NCBI RefSeq assembly: GCF_000226115.1 | Contig: NC_016458.1 | Location: forward strand, 1,612,001 to 1,676,000 | Source: Thermothielavioides terrestris NRRL 8126 | Taxonomy: Eukaryota > Ascomycota > Sordariomycetes > Sordariales > Chaetomiaceae | Direction of reading: 5' to 3' | Length of the DNA: 64,000 nt | Shown: positions 10,485 through 21,168 of the stretch, in pieces | Numbering within the stretch: the stretch's first letter is position 1 | Layout: every line of letters begins with the position of its first letter | Notes under the pieces: generated by a model | The model's input: only the letters and a program-made list of their open reading frames with translations | Databases searched by the model: none | Told to the model about the DNA's origin: nothing | Translations under genes and position numbers: made by a program

Positions 10485-11941
10485 CTTGGATCTCTGTCAC
10501 TTCTCGACGACGGCAGGAGTCTTGTTTCTCAATGGCAGAGCAGAGGACGTAAATTAAGTCAGGCTCGGGATTTGAAGCAGAAGTAGCTGAACGGAACTGA
10601 CTTTGAGGAACAACGAGAGCAGAAGTCGGATCCCTTATCCCTCAATAAGAAGGAGCCATGTCTCTCCATACGCCTTCCCTTCCAACCCCTAAGTCCGCAC
10701 TGCGCAGTGCTTGTGCGAGGGCTTACGACACTGTCCACGCACATCTGTACACAAACCGGCAGGCAGGGCCCGGATCGACAGAACTTGCAGCTGCCCACGA
10801 CGGCAATGGGACCTTCCGGGTCCCGCTGCTTCCTGACGCAGAACAACGGACTGCGTCATTTCATGGCCCTGGTGTTGAACGGACGGACGGCAGCAGCAGC
10901 AGCAGCAGCAAAGCTGGACCCGGGGTGAGAAACATCCCCAGAGAGTTGTGTAAGTTCCATACAAAGACGACACCGTTATCTCAACCTCCGCGTTGTGCTG
11001 TGTATGATCTGCATACAGGATCAAGCAAGCCAACTGTTCACTGTCACAGTTAGAGTAGAGGTCGACAACACCGGTTCATAGTGAGCGTCGTGGGCACGCG
11101 CACGCGAGAGAGAGACATCGTGTCGCGGCATCCCCCACTCGCGCCCGCCCCCGACACGGAGCATGAAGGCGAGCCAGTTACACGGCAGCGTCCATCGATG
11201 GATAGCTGACGACCCCGGATCCGCGTGCCAGACAGGCACTAAGCTTGCGTAAACCCGTTCCGGGCGCCGGTTGCTCAAAGAGCATCCGTAAGACCAATGG
11301 ATGTTTCAGACTTGCATACGCTTCCGAATGGACAAATTCTGGAATGTTTGGGGGAACCAACCCCTTAGTTTTGAACCGCCCGCCCTATCACACGAAAACA
11401 CATGCCCGTGCAACACACAGCAGAGCGTATCCGCAGATCTCTCCCTAGGCCGTCCTCAAAGATGAAACTGAGATTCCACTGGTGAACTCAACGGTAGGCT
11501 CACACAACAAGAAAAAGCGAGAGTGAAAAAAGCAAAAGGGTATCCGCGGTCCCCGTATATGCCACAGATAACCCGTATATCCCACAGTCGAGTGATTGCG
11601 CGGTACAAAAGCAGCGCAATGCAATCCGGTAACAAAATGCCATACACTTCGCCGCCAACACCCCAAGTCATGCCCAGTGCCCAGTGCCCAGAGTCCAGTG
11701 CCCAGTGTGCCAATGAATGCAATGCAATGCGACCGCCCGAACCCCCCTTCCAGAACACCGCTGATGCAAATGCCAGTCCTGAACCCCCATCCATGGGCCA
11801 ACCCCAACCCAGTCGGCCCTTCGACCTCAGCCCGACCTCGGCTTGGTCGGGCAGGCAAGCACCTTGAACGCCCAACCGCCATCAAACCTCTAGTTAGTTA
11901 ATCAACCCCCCTTACTTTTTAGTTAGCTTGTCAGCTAAATA
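10485..11941. other. Intergenic between Dabb gene and histidine kinase
   Basis: No gene is recognised on either strand. A (CAG)n microsatellite lies at about 10890-10911. The left part is the promoter side of the Dabb gene, and the right end is the 3' side of the histidine kinase gene. Confidence 0.5.
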
Positions 11942-14307
11942 TCACTCCCCGTTCTCCCCCTTCCCCTTCTCCTCTCCCTTTCCGTCCGCCTTCTGCTCTC
12001 CCTCTCCGTCAGATATCCCCTCTCCCTCTCCCACGCTACCAGCCTCCCCACCATCCAAGCCGGCATCCACCACCACCCGGCTCATGACAAGCCTCATGCG
12101 CTCTAGCAGCTCGGGCATGCGGTACGGCTTGACGAGCACGTCGTCGCAGCCGGCCTCCTTCGCCTCGCGGACCTGCTCCATGCGCGCGTTGGCGCTGACC
12201 GCGATGATAGGGATGCGCCCGCCGGCGATGCGGCCCGCCCGCTCGAGCTCGCGGATGTTGCGCGTGCATGTCAGCCCGTCCTGGATCGGCATCTCGATGT
12301 CCATGAGGATCATGGAGAGCGGGAAGGGGGCGGTGTGCTGATGTTGTTTTTCGTCTTCTTCTTGTTGTGGTTGTTGTGGTTGTTGGGTTGTGGTGGATGA
12401 TGAGGAGGAGGAGGTGGAGGAGAGGGGGTTGGAGGAGGTGGAGGAGGATTGTGATGATGATGATGATGATGCAAAGGGCGCCGGGACGGGAAGGCGGTAG
12501 CGGTCTGTGCGGCGCAGCTTGTCGAGGCATTCGACGCCGTGGTTGGCCACGTCGACCGTGAAGCCCATGTTGAGGAGGCCGCGGCGCGTGATCTGCTGAT
12601 TGATAAGGTTGTCCTCGACGACGAGCACGCCCTTGATCTGCGGCGCGGGCGGCGCCAGCGTCGGGCTGAGGCTGATGTTGATCTCGCTGCTCGGCGTGAC
12701 GGCCGCCGTGGCGATAGGGCTGGCCCCCGAGCTGCTTCCCGCGCTCGTGGTGCCTTTGCCCGACTCGTTGTCAAGCGTGCTGTTGCTTCCAGCCCGCGTT
12801 TTGTGGCTGCCCCTCCGGCTCAGGCTGGGTCCCGCCCGTTGCATGGACAGTGCTGACTGCGCGCTGGCCCCGGCGGCCTCGGCTTCGCGGAAGGCCGCCT
12901 CGTTCGGCCGGTACGCCTCAATGTAAAACGCAAAGGTACTGCCGACGCCGGGCTGGCTGGCCACGCCGATCGAGCCGTTCTGCAGCTCGGTCAACCGGCG
13001 GCTGATGAACAGGCCCAGGCCGGAGCCGCCGTACTTGACGTGTGTGCGACTTGACGCCTGGACGAACCGCTGGAACAGGCTCTTCTTCTCCTCCTCTGTC
13101 AGGCCCTCGCCCGTATCTTCAACCTCGAATAACAGGAACACGGTGTCGGCGCGGTTGGAAGGGATCGTCTGCTCGACGGACTCGGGCGAGCGCGGAATAA
13201 ACTGAACCTTGCTCGTGGCCTCGGTCGGCGGCACGAGGCTTGCACTGACGGCAACCGTCACGTTCCGCATCGGGCCGGTCTTGGTGAACTTGAGCGCGTT
13301 CGTGAGCAGGTTGATGAGCACCTGCTTCAGCCGCGAGGGGTCGAAGTCCAGAAACTTGATGTTGAGGTCGTGGTAGGACGAGTCAACTACCATGCTGAGG
13401 TTGATATCCACCCGCCGGGCCTCAACCTCGAACATCTTGAGCGCCTCCTTCACCATCTTGATAGGGTCGACCGTGACACGCGTGATCGACAGCAGGCTGG
13501 AGTCCAGCTTCGACATGGTCAGGATATCGTCCACGATCCGCTTCTGATGCTGCGCACAGCCCAGGATCGTTTCGGCGGTGTCGATGGCGTTTTCAACCAG
13601 CCCGCGCGCTTCGGCAAGCCACTCTTGGCTCGCATTTGCTCCTGAAGAGGACCCCGCGTCCCGCTTGTCAGCCCAATACGACACACCACCTCCCAGGAGC
13701 TGTTGGACACGTGAGAGAGTGGCCGTGATGGCATCGGCACAGTGAATGATGGCGCTCAGCGGATTCCGCATCTCGTGGGACGTCATGTCGATGAAGTTCT
13801 CCTGCTGGCGCTTGGACTCGATCGCTTCCTCTTTCCGTTCTTTCTCCCAGTCCAGCTGCCACTTCTGCAGGGAGACGTCGCTCAGGCAGCCGGTGAAGCT
13901 CTGCACAACGCCCTCGGTCGTCCTGACGGGCATCAGAGTCGCCTGCACCCACCTCGGCACGACAACCTTATGGCCCGGGCCGTCCTCGGGGGTCCAGGTG
14001 GTGTTGAGCCGGACCTCGACGTTCTGCACCTTGTCTTCCCGCACCATCTTCTCGAGCTTCTCGGTGAGCAGGGGCAGGTCCTCCTTGCAGACGCAGATCT
14101 CGAACGGCCTGAGGTCGACCTCGGCCGGGTCGACCTTTTCCAGCCCGCACATCTCAAAGAAGACCTTGTTGGCCCCAATCAGCCGCCCGTCGAGGTCCAT
14201 GTCGTACATGCCGACCGTCGCAAACTCGGCCATTCGCTTGAGGTTCTCAGCCTGCTGCGCTCGCCGGACGGCCTCTTCCGCAGCGCGCTAGACCAGAGTC
14301 AATACCA

Positions 14308-14375
<68 letters not shown>

Positions 14376-16708
14376 GGCAGTCGTGTATATTCAACTGAGA
14401 AGTTGCTTACCCGGTGCGCCGTCACGTCCGTCAGACAAGTTAAGACGCGGATGACGCTGCCATTGGCGTACTCGGCCCTCGCGGTGGCCAGCACATGGCG
14501 CTCCTTCGGGTTCTCCAGCGAGGACAGATCGAATCCTGCTTTCTCAAAGCTCGGCGAGGTGCGGGACAAGGGGCCGGACAGCACCGGACTGGCCGCATTG
14601 GCTTGGCGCTTCACGCGGAACTCGAACTCGACGTTGCCGGTCGTCTTGAGCTTCTCGTACTCGGCGATGAACTTCGGCCGATCCTCCTCCAAGACGCAGG
14701 CCAGGAATCCCTGGTTGGCGATGGGCCGGCCCGCGCCGGGATAGCCCGTGATCCTGTACCAGGCGTCGTTGGCGTACGTGATGTTGCCCTCGGGGTCGCC
14801 GAAGCACATGCCGACGGGGACGAACTCGGCAACGGTCTCGAACATCTGCATCGACTCGTTCGCCTCCTTGGTCTGCACCTCGAGCTTTTCCTTGAGCATG
14901 GCCTGGTCGACGGCGGCCTGCTCGGCGGCGTTGCGGCCCCTCTTGGCCTCTTCCTCGAGCAGCACAACCGAGGCCAGCGACGTGGCCAGCTTCTGGCTCA
15001 GCAGAGCAATGTACTGCCGGTAATCGTTGTCGTACGGCCGCCGGGGGTTGAGGCCGAGCAGCAGGAGTCCCATCGCGTCCTCCTCCTTGGTTGGCCGGAT
15101 CGGGCAGATCACGGCAGCCCGGCAGCGGTCTCCTTCAAAGCCTCTCCACTGCAGCCCTTCGAGCAGCGACGGCGGCCAGGTGCCGTCACTGGTTTGGATC
15201 AGCGTAGGGTGCTCCGAAGCCAGCGCGGCCCTGAACGACGAGGATAGCGCCTCGTTACTGGTTCGCAGATTGAGCGACTCCGGGGCAATCGGGTGGTTTT
15301 CAGGAACGCCTAGTGTGCCCTGCAGGCGGCATATCTTGGCCGGACCGCCGGAGCTTGAGGGAGAAGCGGTGGCATCAGGATCGTCCTCGACCGAGTACAT
15401 GATTGCCAAGGGGATGTCATAACGCGGCTCGACGGTGCCCAGCTGTTGGATCGCCATACCCCAGTAGCTGTGTACGTCCCTGGCGGTGACGAGCACTTCG
15501 CCGAGATCGATCAGCATCTTCATGCGGCGCTCCCACAGCCGCAGGCTTGTCGTCTCCGCCACGGGCTGCATGAAGCCAAGACAGACATTGTCCTCGACAA
15601 TCGGTATTATGGACCATTTCAGATAGGTCTCCTCGAGCAAGGGCGGCCCGCCCTCCACCTCTGGCTCCCTCTCGACAAAAAATCTCCACTCGTCCTCCAC
15701 GGGGCCTTTTTGATTGGGAGAGATGGCGCGCATTGTGTCCCTGAGGCGCTGGCCGGCTTCGGCCCAGGCTTCCTGAACGGGCATGCCAAGCATGACGGGG
15801 TGTTTGGAGCCGCAGAGCTTGCTGAAAGCCTCGTTGTAGATGGTGATGTACGACGGACCCCAGTAGATGGCGATGGGGCGGCTGTCGACGAGGATCTGGT
15901 TGACCGTCTCCTCCAGCTTCGGAAGCCAGCCACGCATGGGCCCGAGCGGCGTGGCGGCCCAGTCGACGCTGTTAATGTGGTCGAGAAAAGGACGTTGTTC
16001 TGGCCAGCGCTTAGCGGCGCTGTTGTCGTTCCAAAGTTTCGGCCGAACTGCGCACGTACCTGGAGTGGTGTCGGGCAATATCCAGCCCGGGTCGGAGATG
16101 GAGCGCCCGAGAGACTGGACAGCCCCTGCGCGGGACGGGGGTCGCTCCTTGGGGTTTGACGTCGGCGAGGAGCCCGGTGCGAGAGCCGGCCCGAACCTTA
16201 CGCGGCGGTCGGGGTCGGACAGGGGCAGGGAGAGCGCCTGGTTCTCGACAGGGGCGGCCGCTGAATCTACTTCGACGGGCATGATGCGCCTTGGAGTGGA
16301 GCCGTTGCTGGGTTGCGGATCTGCTGCGCCGAGCCGCACCTTATACGGCGGTTGTGACGGCGGTTGTGACAAGGGGATTTGCTCGTTCGCGCCTATGACG
16401 ACCATCTGTTCATGCACGACCGATTTGGTCCAGTAGATGTCTGAGTATGAGAAAGAGCATGCCGATCGGCCGCCCCTTTCCGTCGCTTCCGGGCCAGGCG
16501 AGCCCGAACTGGCCGTGATCCATTCCCACAGGGGCCGGCAGTCGTCGCCGTGGGAGGCAATCAGGTCAAGGAGGGCCGGGTACCTCGCGAAGGCGGGATT
16601 TGTGTAAACGACGGTGGGCGAGTGCGGGGCGAGCGCGACAATGAGCGACGGTCGGGGATCGGCCTCGAGCAGGTCGATGATGCTGGTGTCGAGAATCGAG
16701 GGGTGCAT
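11942..16708 (-). CDS. Hybrid sensor histidine kinase (PAS-GAF-PAS-PAS-HisKA-HATPase-REC)
   Basis: Two exons: 16708-14411 and 14287-11942, 1547 residues. The intron 14288-14410 (donor GTAAGC, acceptor CTAG, phase 0) holds a 65-nt T tract on the coding strand. The frame is open upstream to 16801, but the first ATG is 16708. A PAS-like region lies at about 250-380, a GAF-like region at about 395-570, PAS at about 615-750 and PAS at about 783-885. The H-box TSHEMRNPL carries the phospho-acceptor His937. The ATP-binding boxes are QVLINLLTNALKF, DTGEG and GGSGLGL. A receiver domain starts VLVVEDNLINQQ, with acceptor Asp1429 in MILMDIEMP and conserved Lys in VLVKPY. All key residues are present, so a full His-Asp relay start is expected, handing phosphate to a separate HPt protein. 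Between the first and third receiver strands is an inserted Ser/Gln-rich stretch of about 60 residues. The fungal HHK class was not assigned. Confidence 0.93.
14309..14373. repeat. 65-nt homopolymeric A tract inside intron
   Basis: There are 65 uninterrupted A on the plus strand, reading as T on the histidine kinase coding strand. It lies between the intron donor (14410) and acceptor (14288), ending about 20 nt upstream of the acceptor, so it would form an enormous polypyrimidine tract. Confidence 0.95.
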
Positions 16709-17629
16709 CTTCGTCTTCGGGTTGTTGTTTTCGCAGCCGTTTTTGTTTTGGCGATGATCAGCTCCGACAAGATGCGGGCTGAAGTCGGGTTGGCAGCGCA
16801 ACCAGCAGGCGCATTACTGTAGTCGCTCTCTCCCACTTTTTCTTCTTTTCTCTCAAGAGAACGGCGCTGTGAACCCGCGCGCAGGGCGAGCACCCTTCTC
16901 GCCAGAATCGCACCAGACAGTTAGGCCGGGAGCGGTAACTGCTGTGTCGAAGTCGGGAGAAGTCGGTGTAGTTTTGCTGCTTGCGGAACGATGCATGGCC
17001 CGCCCGGCACCTGAGTAACGTCAACACTAATTATCGGTTGCGTGGTGATCTTGGCTGCTGTGGGTTGGGAACGGTGCCGGCAAAGGACGGAACTGAACAA
17101 TAAGATAGCTCGCTGCACCCTCCACTCTTGTGTCGTGTAACTCGGGCATCGTTGGTGGTTGCCCCTCTCCTCTACTCCGAGCTCGCGAGTCAGCCCATGA
17201 TTCTGCAGAAACCCCATCCTTGCTTGTCGGGTGGGTTTTATTGTGGGCCGGGGAAGCGGCGAATTCCCGATCTGGCAGTGGCACTTTTTGGATCTCCGGG
17301 GGGCATGCGCAGTGGAGCGCTCTGGGACCACCGCATCGACCATCTGCGACCTGGGCCCAAGTTCGACGAACATTCACAAACCACACAGTAATGAAGGTAC
17401 CAGGTAATTAAGGTATTTGCCTAACCCAATTGCATCTATTCTTGCAGCTTTCTCTACTGTGCTAACCGGTGCTCTCAGGACACATTTCGCTCTGCCCCAG
17501 CTCTCCCTCGGCGGCCTCGGGTACTGTACCGTGAGTCCGGGGGTTTTGGAAGAAACGATCCGGATGGGGCAAATAATTTAGTGTAGTTCACTAACTACGG
17601 AATACTTGCCACCACGTCAGTTGAAGTCA
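16709..17629. other. Promoter side of histidine kinase; no gene
   Basis: This holds the presumed promoter and 5' leader of the minus-strand kinase, then unassigned sequence up to the terminal repeat of the element at 17630. No coding exon is recognised. Confidence 0.5.
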
Positions 17630-17836
17630 TTGTCGCTTGCAAGCACCAGGTTAAAGTGGGTCCAGAGGCCTGCAACACACCCCCAATTTGAACAACAGTA
17701 GCCAACAGTGGGCAACCATCGCCATCGATCTTGAAGCTGTAGATACTGCAAAAAAGGGCCCAAATGGCCATTTTCTGGTGTTTTCGAGTGCCTGTTGATG
17801 TTTTGATACTTCCTTTTTAGGCATCTCCTCTGTTGC
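17630..17836 (+). repeat. Left terminal inverted repeat (207 bp)
   Basis: It matches the reverse complement of 20124-20340 almost base for base, with about eight substitutions by eye and one 10-bp indel. It includes the segment GTTTTGATACTTCC, which recurs in weaker form near 18001-18012 inside the element. Confidence 0.9.
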
Positions 17837-18049
17837 ATACGTCGGAGGCGCTACACGTACTGCGCGGGCGAGCAACGCCCACAACAACGCCCACAACAAC
17901 GCCCACCACAACATAGGCATGGAACCGCTTGAATCACTGTATTGGGCGCGAATTCGAAGCTCTTGATGCATTTTGCAATATCCTGATGATGGCGTATTGT
18001 TTGGATACTTCCTTTTTTAGCGTTTCCTTCTTGTATCGCGGGCATCACT

Positions 18050-18850
18050 GGTACCGCGGCATTGTGGCTGTATCGCGGGCATCGCGGGCATCATGACTGT
18101 ATCGCTGGCACCGCGGCATCATGGCTGTATCGCTGGCACCGCGGCATCATGGCTGTATCGCTGGCACCGCGGTATTGTGGCTGTGTCGCTGGCACTGCGG
18201 GCATCGCTGGCACCGCGGCATCATGGCTGTATCGCTGGCACCGCGGTATTGTGGCTGTATCGCTGGCACTGCGAGCATCGCGGGCACCGCGGCATTGTGG
18301 CTGTATCGCTGGCACCGTGGGTATCGCTGGCATCGCGGGCATCGCGGGCATCGCGGGCATCGCGGTATTGTGGCTGTATCGCTGGCACTGCGGGCATCGC
18401 TGGCACCGCGGCATCATGGCTGTATCGCTGGCACCGCGGCATCATGGCTGTATCGCTGGCACCGCGGCATCATGGCTGTATCGCTGGCACCGCGGTATTG
18501 TGGCTGTATCGCTGGCACTGCGGGCATCGCTGGCACCGCGGCATCATGGCTGTATCGCTGGCACCGCGGCATCATGGCTGTATCGCTGGCACCGTGGGTA
18601 TCGCTGGCACCGCGGCATCATGGCTGTATCGCTGGCACCGTGGGTATCGCTGGCACCGCGGCATTGTGGCTGTATCGCTGGCACTGCGGGCATCGCTGGC
18701 ACCGCGGCATTGTGGCTGTATCGCTGGCACTGCGGGCATCGCTGGCATCGCGGCATCATAGCTGTATCGCTGGCACCGCGGTATTGTGGCTGTATCGCTG
18801 GCACTGCGAGCATCGCGGGCATCGCGGGCATCGCGGGCACTGCAGTAGCG
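18050..18850 (+). repeat. Minisatellite array 1, 28-bp unit
   Basis: The dominant unit is 28 bp and can be written GGCTGTATCGCTGGCACC followed by GCGGCATCAT. Variants carry GCGGTATTGT, GTGGGTATC, or runs of the 9-bp CATCGCGGG. Because 28 is not a multiple of three, all three forward frames cycle through the same 28 codons, and all are stop-free over hundreds of bases. Confidence 0.9.
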
Positions 18851-19990
18851 GTCGGGACGGCGTTCGGTACGGCGGTCGGTACGGCGGTCGGCACCCAGGA
18901 TATTGAACAACGGTTCGGCACAACGGTCGGCACCCAGGATATTGAGCAACGGTTCGGTACGGCGGTCGGCACGGCGGTCGTTGCCCTGGATATTGAACGG
19001 CGGTCGGCATGGCGGTCGTCGCCCTGGATATTGAACGGCGGTCGGCACGGCGGTCGTTGCCCAGGATATTGAACGGCGGTCGGCATGGCGGTCGTCGCCC
19101 TGGATATTGAACGGCGGTCGGCATGGCGGTCGGCACAACGGTCAGCACCCAGGATATTGAACAACGGTTCGGTACAGCGGTCGGCACGGTGGTCGGCACG
19201 GCGGTTGGCACCCAGGATATCGAACGGTGGTCAGCACGGCGGTCGGCACGGCGGTTGGCACCCAGGATATTGAACGGCGGTCGGCACGGTGGTCGGCACG
19301 GCGGTCGGCACCCAGGATATCGAACGGTGGTCAGCACGGCGGTCGGCACGGCGGTCGGCACCCAGGATATTGAACGGCGGTCGGCACGGCGGTCGGCACC
19401 CAGGATATCGAACGGTGGTCGGCACGGCGGTCGGCACGGCGGTCGGCACCCAGGATATTGAACGGCGGTCGGCACGGTGGTCGGCACGGCGGTTGGCACC
19501 CAGGATATTGAACAGCGGTTCGGCACGGCGGTCTGCGCCCTGGTTATCGAACGGCGGTCGGTACGGCGGTTGGCACCCAGGATATTGAACGGCGGTCGGC
19601 ACGGCGGTCGGCACCCAGGATATTGAACGGCGGTCGGTACGGCGGTTGGCACCCAGGATATTGAACGGCGGTCGGCACGGCGGTCGGCACACAGGATATT
19701 GAACGGCGGTCGGTACGGCAGTTGGCACCCAGGATGCTGAACAGCGGTCGGTACGGCAGTTGGCACCCAGGATGCTGAACAGCGGTTCGGCACAACGGTC
19801 TACGCCCTGGTTATTGAACAGCGGTCGGCACCGCGGTCTGCGCCCTGGATATCGAACGGCGGTCGGCACGGCGGTCGGTACGGCGGTCGGTACGGCGGTC
19901 GGTACGGCGGTCGGCCCAGCGGCCTGCGCCCTGGATATCGAACTGCGGTCGGCATAGCGGTCCGCATGGCGGTTCGGCACAGCGGTCGGC
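18850..19990 (+). repeat. Minisatellite array 2, 26-bp unit with 12-bp inserts
   Basis: The core unit is GGCGGTCGGC then ACCCAGGATATTGAAC. Between cores are zero to several extra 12-bp blocks GGCGGTCGGCAC, with variants GGTACGGCGGTC and GCCCTGGATATTGAAC. The array directly abuts array 1. Frames on both strands are open for long distances. Confidence 0.9.
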
Positions 19991-20123
19991 GCCCAGGATA
20001 CTCAACAGCGGTTGCAGATATCGTAGTTAACCTGGCCATCGCAAGCACATCGTAGATATCGCAGGCATTGCAGTATGCAGGCGTTGCTCGCCTGCGTAAG
20101 GTGTTTTAGCGGGCCCGATATAC

Positions 20124-20340
20124 GCAACAGAGGAGATGCCTAAAAAGGAAGTATCAAAACATCAACAAGCACTCGAAAACACCAGAAAATGGCTATTTGG
20201 GCCTTTTTTTGCAGTATCTACAGCTTCAAATTCGATGGCGATGGTTGCCCACTGTTGGCTACTGTTGGCTACTGTTGTTCAAATTGGGTGTGTGTTGCAG
20301 GCATCTGGACCCACTTTAACCTGGTGCTTGCAAACGACAA
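20124..20340 (-). repeat. Right terminal inverted repeat (217 bp)
   Basis: This is the reverse complement of the left repeat. It is 10 bp longer because AGCCAACAGT is tandemly duplicated here (about 20260-20280), which accounts exactly for the 217 versus 207 bp lengths. Confidence 0.9.
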
Positions 20341-21168
20341 CAGTGGAGCTCGCCACTCATTGAACGTTTCCAGCTCCTACGCTATGAAATTTACCTGCCC
20401 GGTTATCTATCGTCTGTGCAACATCAACCTGGAAAACCATCGGGGACGCCGACTCCCTTATCTGTATACTGTGACCCCAGTTGGGGACTCTTGCGCCAAA
20501 TTTGCCTCGGACCGCTTTGCGTTGCACATGGTCTCGGTATTCCTTCCCTTCCCTTTTCTCTCTTCTCTCGGGCTGTTCCGAACTCAGCTAAGACGGCCCC
20601 TGAGCGGTTGCTTCGTATCCGCAAGGCAAAGTAAACAAAACGCCCCAGCCTGGTAGTTACAACCAACTCGGACATCCATGATCTCCTGAAATTGGAGGAG
20701 GTGATTATTTTACTCTGTGGTCCCTGGATGTTGTACTTCAATTGGTCCCCTTGAGCTCAAAACCGTTTGAGCTCCAGTTCGTTTCTGCATTGACACCATC
20801 AGTCACGAGCTTCGATCAGGAGGCTCTCAGTATCTCAATTCGTAATCCCCGTGAATTCAGGCTAGCTATCAATCTCTGCCTGCGCGCCAGACGTTGCTGC
20901 GACAGCCACTGCGTCTTAAATGCTGTGGCAGGTAGGTGGCAAACACAACAAGCCAGCCAGATTCCAAGCCCCAAATCTGGCCAAATACCTTGGTAAAATC
21001 AGCCCAAGCAAAGCAAGCAGCCCAAATCCCAATTGTAGTCCTACACACCAAACCTCCTTATCCCAGCCCCAAGGTAAGCCCGTTGCGCCGGAGACATCTC
21101 AATCAGTCTGTCAGTTCTCCCGTAGCACATCGCTCAAGTTCCAACCAAACGCCCAAAGTCTGGGGGGT
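20341..21168. other. Intergenic, no gene recognised
   Basis: Only short overlapping frames are present. The right end is the presumed 3' region of the minus-strand gene ending at 21169. Confidence 0.5.

Larger units (their letters stand above)
17630..20340. mobile_element. Long-TIR element filled with minisatellites, no transposase
   Basis: The element is 2711 bp and bounded by inverted repeats of 207 bp (left) and 217 bp (right), both starting from the outside TTGTCG then TTGCAAGCACCAGGTT. Between them are a short unique part (17837-18050) that includes three 12-bp AACGCCCACAAC units, a first minisatellite array, a second one, and a short unique part (about 19990-20123). The dinucleotide CA lies on both outer sides (17628-17629, 20341-20342) but no longer target duplication is evident. 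I see no transposase or reverse transcriptase motif; long open frames inside are by-products of the repeats. Architecture suggests a non-autonomous DNA element, but a locus-specific inverted duplication is possible. Confidence 0.7.

Noticed and set aside
18062..19793. Several long open frames on both strands inside the minisatellite arrays
   Set aside because: They overlap in three frames and follow directly from stop-free repeat units; no start context, splice logic or known domain supports a gene.
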